A DNA stretch of 13,894 nt from JACDAN01 sp036380355 (GTDB lineage: Bacteria > Actinomycetota > Thermoleophilia > Gaiellales > Gaiellaceae): positions 1 through 13,894 of the forward strand of contig DASVEW010000105.1 of assembly GCA_036380355.1 (NCBI GenBank). The letters run 5' to 3'. The notes beneath the pieces were generated by a model. That model did no database searches. It was not told the DNA's origin and worked only from the letters and a program-made list of their open reading frames with translations. How positions within the stretch are numbered: the stretch's first letter is position 1; every line of letters begins with the position of its first letter. Below, piece by piece: positions 9,146-13,894 of this stretch. A program made the translations under genes and the position numbers.

Positions 9146-9652
9146 CTACGCCTCGAAGAGCTCGAGCCGCCAGTCGTTGCAGCGCATGAAATTGCCCTTC
9201 GGATACTCGAACTCCTGCTCCTGGACGAGCGTGAAGCCGAGCTTGCGGCAGATCGCGTTCGACGCCGCGTTCTCCACCGACGGGAAGGCGTGCAGGAAGC
9301 GGCGCCTGCGCTCCGACCGCGCCAGCTCGATCACCTGGGCGGTGGCGGCGCCGGCGATGCCCCGTCCCTGGAACTCGGGAAGCACGGACCAGCCGGTCTC
9401 GTAGACCCCCTCGCCGTTCCACTCGCGCTCCCAGTAGCCGATGGAGCCGACAGCCTCGTCGCTTTCCTCGTCGACGACCTTCAGCATCCGGCCCCTTCCC
9501 GAGCCCGCGAGCCGCTCGTAACGGCCCTGCCGCTCGAGTAGCTGCTCGCGGCTCTCGGGCCCGCCGAGGTGCTCGGTCATCCTCGAGTCGCCCAGGAGCC
9601 GCTCCAGGAGGGCGAAGTCGCCCTCGCCCCAGGGCTCGAGCCGGACGGACAT
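9146..9652 (-). CDS. GNAT-family N-acetyltransferase
   Basis: This 168-residue protein has the GNAT fold pattern of the RimJ/RimL-like branch. GYWEREWNGEGVYETGWSVL (72-91) gives strands 3-4. PEFQGRGIAGAATAQVIELA (92-111) is motif A, with QGRGIAG (95-101) forming the acetyl-CoA pyrophosphate loop. HAFPSVENAASNAICRKLGF is the later N-x2-S-x5-LGF block characteristic of this branch, with the final strand after it. It would transfer an acetyl group from acetyl-CoA to an amine; the substrate (a ribosomal protein N-terminus, a small molecule or an antibiotic) cannot be read from sequence. ATG 9650-9652 lacks a Shine-Dalgarno sequence but has TAGACT 7 bases upstream. It is divergent from the DUF3105 gene across 41 bases. 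Confidence 0.92.
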   Translation of the reverse strand: MSVRLEPWGEGDFALLERLLGDSRMTEHLGGPESREQLLERQGRYERLAGSGRGRMLKVVDEESDEAVGSIGYWEREWNGEGVYETGWSVLPEFQGRGIAGAATAQVIELARSERRRRFLHAFPSVENAASNAICRKLGFTLVQEQEFEYPKGNFMRCNDWRLELFEA

Positions 9653-9659
9653 GCCGCCG

Positions 9660-9665
9660 AGTCTA
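9660..9665 (-). promoter_or_regulatory. -10 element for leaderless GNAT mRNA
   Basis: TAGACT (9665-9660 on the minus strand) is followed by seven bases and the GNAT ATG. The same hexamer precedes glutamate dehydrogenase. Confidence 0.55.
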
Positions 9666-9678
9666 CGGCCGCCGTCGC

Positions 9679-9684
9679 TACCAT
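9679..9684 (+). promoter_or_regulatory. -10 element for leaderless DUF3105 mRNA
   Basis: TACCAT fits TAnnnT and lies nine bases before ATG 9694; there is no Shine-Dalgarno sequence. It is only 13 bases from the GNAT -10 on the other strand, so the two promoters must share DNA. Confidence 0.45.
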
Positions 9685-9693
9685 CCGCGCGCG

Positions 9694-10380
9694 ATGGCCA
9701 GGAAGGTCAAGACACCCCCACCGCCGCGGCGAGCGGTCCAGGCGCCCAAGCAGCGCACGACCCCGCGCGACGACACGCGCAACCGGAAGATCCTCTACGC
9801 GATCGGCGCGTCGGGGTTCGTGATGCTCGCCGTCGTGGTGGGCTTCTTCGCGCTGGCCGGGGGGGACGACGACGCAGAGGGCGCCCAGGGGGCGATCGCG
9901 ACGATCAGGCAGGCCGGCTGGACCTACCGGAAGCCGCCGGACCAGGGTCGCGACCACGTTCCGGTCTTCACGGAGAACTTCAAGTACAACACCGTCCCTG
10001 GCACGAGCGGCGAGCACTCCAACCAGACGGTGATCTACGGGGTGTACGACCAGCCGGTTTCGGAGATCAACTACGTCCACAACCTCGAGCACGGCGCCGT
10101 CGGGATGTTCTACGGGCCCGACGTGCCCGAGGCGGAGGTCGCCCGGATGCAGGAGTACTACTCAGCGGATCCGAACGGCCTGATCATGGCTCCCGACAGC
10201 CGGCTGGGCGACGAGATCGCCCTGACGGCGTGGAACCATGTCGCGAAGGGCAAGGCCTTCGACGAGAGCGTGTTCGACACGTTCGTCGAGGAGTTCGGCT
10301 TCAGGGGGCCCGAGTCGTGCAAGAACGACATCGAGCAGGGCTGCTTCCGCCGCTCCAACCTGGAGCCGGGCAACCAGTAA
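9694..10380 (+). CDS. DUF3105 membrane-anchored protein
   Basis: This 228-residue protein has a basic, proline-rich cytoplasmic N-terminus (1-31). A single membrane helix follows at about 32-55 (ILYAIGASGFVMLAVVVGFF), then an acidic linker GGDDD and an extracellular DUF3105 domain. The family hallmarks are YNTVPGTSGEHS (98-109) and YVHNLEHGAVGMFY (127-140), with conserved histidines that could bind metal. Two cysteines (209 and 217) lie near the C-terminus. No biochemical function is established for DUF3105. Translation probably begins at ATG 9694 on a leaderless mRNA. A hairpin 17 bases after the stop suggests a monocistronic unit ending before the tRNA gene. Confidence 0.92.
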   Translation: MARKVKTPPPPRRAVQAPKQRTTPRDDTRNRKILYAIGASGFVMLAVVVGFFALAGGDDDAEGAQGAIATIRQAGWTYRKPPDQGRDHVPVFTENFKYNTVPGTSGEHSNQTVIYGVYDQPVSEINYVHNLEHGAVGMFYGPDVPEAEVARMQEYYSADPNGLIMAPDSRLGDEIALTAWNHVAKGKAFDESVFDTFVEEFGFRGPESCKNDIEQGCFRRSNLEPGNQ

Positions 10381-10396
10381 CCGGGAGCTCCCTCCA

Positions 10397-10427
10397 CCGT
10401 GGCCGCTGGGTCGCAGGAGCGCCACGG
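10397..10427 (+). terminator. Hairpin after the DUF3105 gene
   Basis: CCGTGG (10397-10402) pairs with CCACGG (10422-10427), and inside them CGCT (10404-10407) pairs with AGCG (10418-10421). The hairpin sits between the DUF3105 stop and the tRNA promoter. No T-run follows. Confidence 0.4.
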
Positions 10428-10449
10428 AGAAGGGGACTCCCACCCGGGC

Positions 10450-10455
10450 TATCCT
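10450..10455 (+). promoter_or_regulatory. -10 element of tRNA-Leu
   Basis: TATCCT is a good -10 match and ends six bases before the first base of the mature tRNA. A start 7 bases downstream would be G1 of the tRNA itself, so the primary transcript may have little or no 5' leader for RNase P. Confidence 0.5.
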
Positions 10456-10461
10456 GCCCCA

Positions 10462-10549
10462 GCCGGGGTGGCGAAACTGGCTATACGCGGCTGACTTAAA
10501 ATCAGCTGTCCCCTACGGGGGCGTGCGGGTTCGAGTCCCGCCCCCGGCA
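10462..10549 (+). tRNA. tRNA-Leu(UAA)
   Basis: All arms can be folded by eye. The acceptor GCCGGGG (10462-10468) pairs with CCCCGGC (10542-10548), with discriminator A at 10549. The anticodon stem GCTGA/TCAGC encloses loop CTTAAAA, giving anticodon TAA at 10497-10499. The 18-base variable arm contains CCCC/GGGG and marks a class II tRNA, as expected for leucine. The T arm is GCGGG-TTCGAGT-CCCGC (10525-10541). CCA is not encoded. It reads UUA and possibly UUG codons, which are rare in so GC-rich a genome. The next gene starts 13 bases after it. Confidence 0.97.
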
Positions 10550-10562
10550 TCTCGCTGATCCG

Positions 10563-10889
10563 TTGCTTCTCGTCCTCGCCATCGTCGTCGCAGTCCTGTG
10601 GCTGCCGACGGCTTGGGGCATCGTCGTCATCGCCGTCGCGGCGGCGATCGAGGTGGCGGAGGTCGGCTTCTGGTTCTGGCTCTCCCGCCGCCGCAAGGCG
10701 GTGACGGGGGCGGAGGCGTTGCCTGGCTCCCGCGGCGTCGTCGTCTCGCCCTGCCGGCCGGTGGGAAACATCCGCGTGGCGGGAGAGCTCTGGCGTGCCC
10801 GCTGCGAGGAGGGCGCCGACGTCGGCGACTCGGTCGTCGTCGAGCGGCTGGATCCCGAGCTCACGCTCGTCGTGAGGAAGGAACCCTGA
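10563..10889 (+). CDS. Short NfeD-like membrane protein
   Basis: This 108-residue protein has two hydrophobic segments (about 1-14 and 17-40, ending VGFWFWL), a basic SRRRK stop-transfer, and a C-terminal beta domain. GSRGVVVSPCRPVGNIRVAG (55-74), then ELWRARCEEGADVGDSVVV (75-93), follow the OB-fold pattern of NfeD C-terminal domains. NfeD proteins usually work with SPFH/stomatin-type membrane scaffolds; no SPFH gene is present here. The only usable start is TTG 10563: the frame has no ATG or GTG upstream before running into tRNA-Leu, and no Shine-Dalgarno sequence or -10 is seen. It may therefore be transcribed with the tRNA. It ends 18 bases before glutamate dehydrogenase. Confidence 0.8.
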   Translation: MLLVLAIVVAVLWLPTAWGIVVIAVAAAIEVAEVGFWFWLSRRRKAVTGAEALPGSRGVVVSPCRPVGNIRVAGELWRARCEEGADVGDSVVVERLDPELTLVVRKEP

Positions 10890-10892
10890 CTC

Positions 10893-10898
10893 TAGACT
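10893..10898 (+). promoter_or_regulatory. -10 element for leaderless glutamate dehydrogenase mRNA
   Basis: TAGACT lies nine bases before GTG 10908, inside the 18-base gap after the NfeD-like gene. No Shine-Dalgarno sequence is present in that gap. Confidence 0.55.
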
Positions 10899-10907
10899 TC
10901 CCGGGCC

Positions 10908-12185
10908 GTGGCGCTGGACGTCGAACAGGCAGCTCTCGAGTGGGACACGCCGCTCTTCCGGATGGCCATCGCCCAGTTCGAGCAGGGGCTGGAGCACGCG
11001 GACGTGGAGGAGGACGTCGCCGAGCGGCTGCGGTTCCCCGAGCGCGGGGTGATGATGTCCGTGCCGTTCCGTCGGGACGACGGTTCGCTGGAGGTGGTCC
11101 CGGGCTACCGGGTGCAGCACTCGACGGTGCTCGGCCCCACCAAGGGCGGCATCCGCTACGACCCGCACGTCTCGCTCGGCGAGTGCACCGCGCTCGCGAT
11201 GTGGATGACGTGGAAGTGCGCGCTCCTGCGGCTCCCGTACGGCGGCGCCAAGGGCGGCGTGCGCTGCAACCCGCGTGAGCTGTCGATCGGCGAGCTCGAG
11301 CGCCTGACGCGCCGCTTCACGGTGGAGCTCCGGCCGGTGATCGGCCCCGACCAGGACATCCCGGCGCCGGACATGGCGACGAACGAGAAGACGATGGCCT
11401 GGATCATGGACACGTACTCCATGGTCGAGGGTCACGCCGTGCCGGAGATCGTGACCGGGAAGCCGATCTCGATCGGCGGCTCGGTCTTCCGCCGCGAGGC
11501 GACCGGGGCCGGGGTCGTGATGGTGATCGAGCACGCGTGCGAGCGGCTCGGCTGGAACCTCGGGGAGCAGCGCTGCGTCGTCCAGGGGTACGGCAACGTC
11601 GGGGGCGTCGCGGCGCACGAGCTGGCGGTGCGCGGCGCGCGGGTGATGGCCGTTTCGGACATCTCCGGAGGGGTGTACTCCGAGGCCGGCCTCGACCTGG
11701 ACGCGCTCAACGCGTGGATCGCGGAGCAAGGCTCGCTCGAGGGCTACCCGGACGCACAGCACATGTCGAACGCCGACCTGCTCGAGCTGCCTTGCGACAT
11801 CCTCGTCCTCGCCGCGCTCGAGGATCAGATCACGGCCGAGAACGCCGCCAGGATCGACGCCAGGATGGTCGCGGAGGGCGCGAACGGCCCGACCACCGTC
11901 GAGGCCGACGCGCTCCTGGCGGAGCGCGGCATCGTCGTCCTGCCGGACATCCTCACGAACGCCGGCGGGGTGACGGTCTCCTACTTCGAGTGGGTGCAGG
12001 ACCTCGGCCGCCTGTTCTGGTCCCGGGACGAGATCCGCAAGAAGCTTGCCGAAACGCTCGGAGACGCGTTCGACCGCGTGTGGAGCCTCTCCGAGCAGCT
12101 CGAGATCACCTTGCGACAAGCCGCGCTCGTGGTCGCCATCCGCGAAGTGGCCGGCGCCCTGACCGCGCGCGGGATCTATCCCTGA
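10908..12185 (+). CDS. gdhA: Glutamate dehydrogenase (Glu/Leu/Phe/Val dehydrogenase family)
   Basis: This 425-residue enzyme interconverts glutamate with 2-oxoglutarate and ammonia. GPTKGGIRY (76-84, Lys79), MTWKCALLRLPYGGAKGG (100-117, Lys103 and catalytic Lys115) and GPDQDIPAPDM (146-156, Asp155) form the substrate site. The TWK...PYGGAKGG form is that of glutamate, not leucine or phenylalanine, dehydrogenases. QGYGNVGG (226-233) is the dinucleotide-binding loop, and the acidic Asp251 ending the next strand suggests NAD preference. NAGGVTVSYFEW lies near the C-terminus. The length fits the short hexameric class. GTG 10908 is chosen for the fit to the family N-terminus and the -10 nine bases upstream. 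The symbol is generic; a catabolic role is possible if NAD-linked. Confidence 0.96.
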   Translation: MALDVEQAALEWDTPLFRMAIAQFEQGLEHADVEEDVAERLRFPERGVMMSVPFRRDDGSLEVVPGYRVQHSTVLGPTKGGIRYDPHVSLGECTALAMWMTWKCALLRLPYGGAKGGVRCNPRELSIGELERLTRRFTVELRPVIGPDQDIPAPDMATNEKTMAWIMDTYSMVEGHAVPEIVTGKPISIGGSVFRREATGAGVVMVIEHACERLGWNLGEQRCVVQGYGNVGGVAAHELAVRGARVMAVSDISGGVYSEAGLDLDALNAWIAEQGSLEGYPDAQHMSNADLLELPCDILVLAALEDQITAENAARIDARMVAEGANGPTTVEADALLAERGIVVLPDILTNAGGVTVSYFEWVQDLGRLFWSRDEIRKKLAETLGDAFDRVWSLSEQLEITLRQAALVVAIREVAGALTARGIYP

Positions 12186-12188
12186 GTC

Positions 12189-12350
12189 GTGCCCCACCAG
12201 GCAATACACGCCTGCTTCTGGCCCGCGATCACGCAGCGCCAACGCACACCCTCCTCCTCACCAAGGCTCACGAGCCTTGGCTCGTCGGAGTGTGCACGTT
12301 GGCTTGGTGCTCGCGACCCAGAAGCGGGGCAGCATTACCTGGAGGGGCAC
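12189..12350 (+). repeat. 162-base imperfect palindrome filling the gdhA-CBS gap
   Basis: Nested complementary arms, outside to inside, are 12189-12195/12344-12350 (GTGCCCC/GGGGCAC), 12197-12201/12338-12342 (CCAGG/CCTGG), 12203-12205/12334-12336, 12214-12221/12318-12325 (GCTTCTGG/CCAGAAGC), 12224-12228/12311-12315 (CGCGA/TCGCG), 12230-12232/12307-12309, 12238-12243/12298-12303 (GCCAAC/GTTGGC), 12244-12249/12290-12295 (GCACAC/GTGTGC) and 12261-12268/12273-12280 (CCAAGGCT/AGCCTTGG, loop CACG). This gives 51 Watson-Crick pairs in register, mostly separated by small symmetric mismatches. It could be a MITE-like element (13-base ends match at 12 positions) or one long RNA hairpin between the two genes. 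I see no transposase and no clear target duplication. Confidence 0.85.
12341..12347 (+). promoter_or_regulatory. Shine-Dalgarno of the CBS gene, inside the palindrome
   Basis: GGAGGGG ends five bases before ATG 12353. All seven bases lie in the 3' base of the long dyad: GG pairs with 12197-12198 and GGGG with 12192-12195. CCTCCTCCT in the upper internal loop (12250-12258) offers a second complementary partner. In a read-through transcript the site would be masked. Confidence 0.6.
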
Positions 12351-12352
12351 TA

Positions 12353-12763
12353 ATGGCCGTCGTTCGCGAGGCGATGGTCTCCGACCCGCCGACGCTCGGC
12401 GTCGGCGACAGCGCCCAGGAGGCGGGACTCGCGCTCGCGCGGCCCGAGGTCCGGGCGGTGTTCGTCTGCGAGGAGCACCGGTTCGTCGGCGTCGTCACCC
12501 GCAAGACGCTGGTCCGCGAGGTCGTCGCGACCGGGCAGGACCCGAAGACCACCCGGCTCGGCGACATCGCCGAGGAGCCGCACTGGACGGTCGACGCCGA
12601 GACGCCGGTCGAGGAGGCGTTCCGGTTCATGGAGGAGAAGGACATCGAACGCGTCCCCGTCGTGGAGGGCGATCGCCTGGTCGGCGTCCTGTCCCGTAGC
12701 GCCCTCCAGCGCCGGCTGGCGGAGGACGACCCGCCGCCGTACGACCCGGACCTCGCCCCCTAG
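12353..12763 (+). CDS. Protein of two CBS domains
   Basis: This 136-residue cytoplasmic protein is almost entirely a CBS pair. CBS1 spans about 1-60 (VREAMVSDPPTLGVGDSAQE, then FVGVVTRKTLVREVV). CBS2 spans about 70-122 (DIAEEPHWTVDAETPVEEA, then RVPVVEGDRLVGVLSRSALQ). GVVTRKTL and GVLSRSAL are the usual ends, where Ser/Thr-Arg/Lys contact a nucleotide. CBS pairs sense AMP, ATP, S-adenosylmethionine or similar ligands; with no enzymatic domain, this one would act on a partner protein. The start is ATG 12353 with Shine-Dalgarno GGAGGGG. No independent -10 is clear, so it may depend on gdhA read-through through the palindrome. It is convergent with the response regulator, 12 bases apart. Confidence 0.92.
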   Translation: MAVVREAMVSDPPTLGVGDSAQEAGLALARPEVRAVFVCEEHRFVGVVTRKTLVREVVATGQDPKTTRLGDIAEEPHWTVDAETPVEEAFRFMEEKDIERVPVVEGDRLVGVLSRSALQRRLAEDDPPPYDPDLAP

Positions 12764-12775
12764 CGACGCGGCGCT

Positions 12776-13228
12776 TCACCCGGTCGCGGCCTGGATCGCC
12801 TTCCACTCCCAGACGCGGTACGGCACGGCCCTCGCTTCGGGTGAGCTGCGAAGCGGCCGGAGCTGCTCGAGCCGCTCGAGCAGCTCCGCCGTGGCGCGGT
12901 CCTTGGGGAGATAGCCGGCCGCGCCTGCGTCCAGGGCGCGCTGGACGTCTTCGGGATCCTTCGACGAGCTCACCACCAGCACGGCCGTGTCCGCGAGGCT
13001 CCCGAGGATCCTGCGGGTCGCCTCGAGCCCGTCCATGCGTGGCATGCGCACGTCCATGACGACGACGTCCGGCCGGAGGTCGAGCGCGAGCTCCACCCCC
13101 TCGGCGCCGTCGAAGGCGTGCGCGAGCACCTCGACGCCGTCCATCCTCAGCAGACACGTGATCAGCTCGGCGAACGCCGGATCGTCGTCGACGAGGAGGA
13201 CGCGGAGCGGGGGGACGGCGGCTGGCAT
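12776..13228 (-). CDS. Stand-alone receiver-domain response regulator
   Basis: This 150-residue protein has a complete receiver domain. RVLLVDDD (9-16) supplies the acidic pocket (Asp14/15), VVVMDVRMPRMDG (55-67) the phospho-acceptor Asp59, VVSSS (85-89) the Thr/Ser switch residue and GYLPKD (105-110) the conserved Lys109. About 40 residues follow (ELLERLEQLRPL, later YRVWEWKAIQ), too few for a DNA-binding domain, so signalling must pass through a partner. ATG 13226-13228 is chosen because AAAGGAG stands 5-6 bases upstream; an upstream extension of the frame lacks receiver homology. No histidine kinase is in the window. It is divergent from the sigma factor gene. Confidence 0.93.
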   Translation of the reverse strand: MPAAVPPLRVLLVDDDPAFAELITCLLRMDGVEVLAHAFDGAEGVELALDLRPDVVVMDVRMPRMDGLEATRRILGSLADTAVLVVSSSKDPEDVQRALDAGAAGYLPKDRATAELLERLEQLRPLRSSPEARAVPYRVWEWKAIQAATG

Positions 13229-13364
13229 TGCGGCTCCTTTCGGAGGTCGTTCTGGCGGCTTGTCGGGGAAGACGCCGCAGCCGACCGCCACTTGCGCATG
13301 GTTTTCGAAGATCCCCCTTTCGAGGGAATGCGCGAAAACGGGAAACGAGCGACCCTCTGAGTGA
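13229..13364. promoter_or_regulatory. Divergent region between response regulator and sigma factor
   Basis: The gap holds the response-regulator Shine-Dalgarno and a locally AT-richer patch (13300-13345) with overlapping dyads: GCGCAT (13294-13299)/ATGCGC (13328-13333), GTTTTCG (13301-13307)/CGAAAAC (13333-13339) and TCGAA (13305-13309)/TTCGA (13319-13323). These could be operator sites. I cannot assign a -10 or -35 for either gene with confidence. Confidence 0.4.
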
Positions 13365-13894
13365 GTGAGCGTCGCCGAGCCAGCCTCTACTGGGCTCGAG
13401 ACGGCCGCCGAGCGGCTGTACGAGCGGAACTCGTCACGTGTCTACGGCTACTGCCTGAAAATGCTCGGCAGCCGCGAGGAGGCCGAGGACGCCTCACAGA
13501 CGACTTTCATGCAAGCCTTTCGGGCGCTCCAGCGCGGCGTCGTGCCTGCGTTCGAGACGGCGTGGCTGCTGGCGATCGCGAAGAACGTCTGCCGCGCGCG
13601 GCACCGGGCCGGCGGGCGGCGGAAGGCCGTTGAGCTCGCGCGCGACCCGCAGGATCTCGAGCAGCTCGCCGGCGGGCCCGAGCGCGACGACGGTTCGCTC
13701 GTCGGTCTGCAGGACGCCCTCGCCCGGCTGCCGGAGATGCAGCGCCGGGCCTTCCTCCTGCGCGAATGGCAGGGACGTTCGTACGCCGAGATCGCGCTCG
13801 AGCTCGGAGTGACGGTTCCGTCCGTCGAGGCGTTGATCTTCCGCGCGCGCCGCGGACTCGCCCACGAGCTCGGCGGCGAGGAGCGGCGGCGCGG
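13365..13894 (+). CDS. Sigma-70 family (ECF-like) RNA polymerase sigma factor, C-terminally incomplete
   Basis: The frame opens after a TGA at 13362-13364 and runs off the right edge, giving at least 176 residues. Region 2 is at about 15-90 (RVYGYCLKMLGSREEAEDAS, then QTTFMQAFRAL; AWLLAIAKNVCRARHR is the -10-recognition helix). Region 4 is at about 115-165 (LARLPEMQRRAFLLREWQGR, then SYAEIALELGVTVPSVEALI, the helix-turn-helix for the -35). No regions 1 or 3 occur between them, the ECF layout. The frame is still open after region 4, so a C-terminal extension may lie beyond the window. GTG 13365 is the only start that includes all of region 2; it has no Shine-Dalgarno sequence. Its partner anti-sigma is not visible. 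Confidence 0.93.
   Translation, partial: MSVAEPASTGLETAAERLYERNSSRVYGYCLKMLGSREEAEDASQTTFMQAFRALQRGVVPAFETAWLLAIAKNVCRARHRAGGRRKAVELARDPQDLEQLAGGPERDDGSLVGLQDALARLPEMQRRAFLLREWQGRSYAEIALELGVTVPSVEALIFRARRGLAHELGGEERRR

Noticed and set aside
7683..9422. A 579-codon minus-strand frame through rmuC, the CsbD-like gene and part of the GNAT gene
   Set aside because: It is out of frame with three recognised proteins and has an arginine-rich, repetitive composition. It is a shadow frame.
10462..10549. tRNA-Leu as an integration (attachment) site for a mobile element
   Set aside because: There is no integrase and no repeat of the tRNA 3' end elsewhere in the window, and housekeeping genes flank both sides.
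10449..12242. A 597-codon minus-strand frame opposite tRNA-Leu, NfeD and gdhA
   Set aside because: It runs through a tRNA gene and a confident dehydrogenase gene; no recognisable protein features.
12214..12325. The palindrome as part of a CRISPR array or a simple intrinsic terminator
   Set aside because: There are no repeated units with spacers. As a terminator it lacks a T-run and is far longer than needed, although a terminating effect on gdhA is not excluded.
13324..13351. An ECF-type autoregulatory promoter (GGGAAT, 16 bases, CGAGCG) before the sigma factor
   Set aside because: The match to GGAAC/CGTC-type elements is too poor to call without transcription-start data.
12776..13894. A PhyR/EcfG general-stress module
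   Set aside because: PhyR carries a sigma-like domain fused to its receiver. Here the receiver stands alone, and no NepR-like gene is seen.

Overview
The window is a gene-dense stretch of very high-GC chromosome. Long open frames occur on every strand, so coding calls rest on protein family recognition and not on ORF length. GTG/TTG starts, an actinobacterial-type aconitase with a linker insertion, a DUF3105 protein, an eRF1-like (baeRF) protein and many apparently leaderless genes all point to Actinomycetota. A deep lineage such as Thermoleophilia (Gaiellales/Solirubrobacterales) is my best guess, by inference only. Nothing indicates a prophage, plasmid, transposase or CRISPR array; this looks like core chromosome.

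Layout. (1) 1-1066, + strand: the 3' end of a RecB/AddA-like exonuclease, overlapping by one base the endonuclease III gene nth. (2) 1139-2107, - strand: thioredoxin reductase trxB. (3) 2199-3439: an unrecognised secreted protein (+) meeting a DUF488 gene (-) tail to tail. (4) 3517-4917, + strand: a three-domain release-factor-like protein and a 74-residue coiled-coil protein. (5) 4914-9652, - strand: acnA, rmuC, a small CsbD-like stress protein and a GNAT acetyltransferase. (6) 9694-12763, + strand: a DUF3105 membrane protein, tRNA-Leu(UAA), a short NfeD-like membrane protein, glutamate dehydrogenase and a CBS-domain pair protein. (7) 12776-13894: a receiver-only response regulator (-) diverging from a sigma-70 family (ECF-like) factor (+) that runs off the right edge.

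The genes do not form one pathway. Themes are DNA repair (exonuclease, nth, rmuC), redox and stress (trxB, CsbD-like protein, response regulator, sigma factor), ribosome/translation (baeRF, tRNA-Leu) and the carbon/nitrogen junction at 2-oxoglutarate (aconitase, glutamate dehydrogenase).

The most notable non-coding signal is a 162-base imperfect palindrome (12189-12350) that fills almost the whole gap between glutamate dehydrogenase and the CBS gene and contains the CBS gene's Shine-Dalgarno sequence in its base. A second theme is start-site architecture. At least six protein genes have a TAnnnT -10-like hexamer only 6-9 bases before the start codon and no Shine-Dalgarno sequence, which predicts leaderless mRNAs. 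The trxB, CsbD-like, CBS and response-regulator genes have clear Shine-Dalgarno sequences instead. TAG is the stop codon of 10 of the 16 genes whose ends are visible, which is unusual for so GC-rich a genome.
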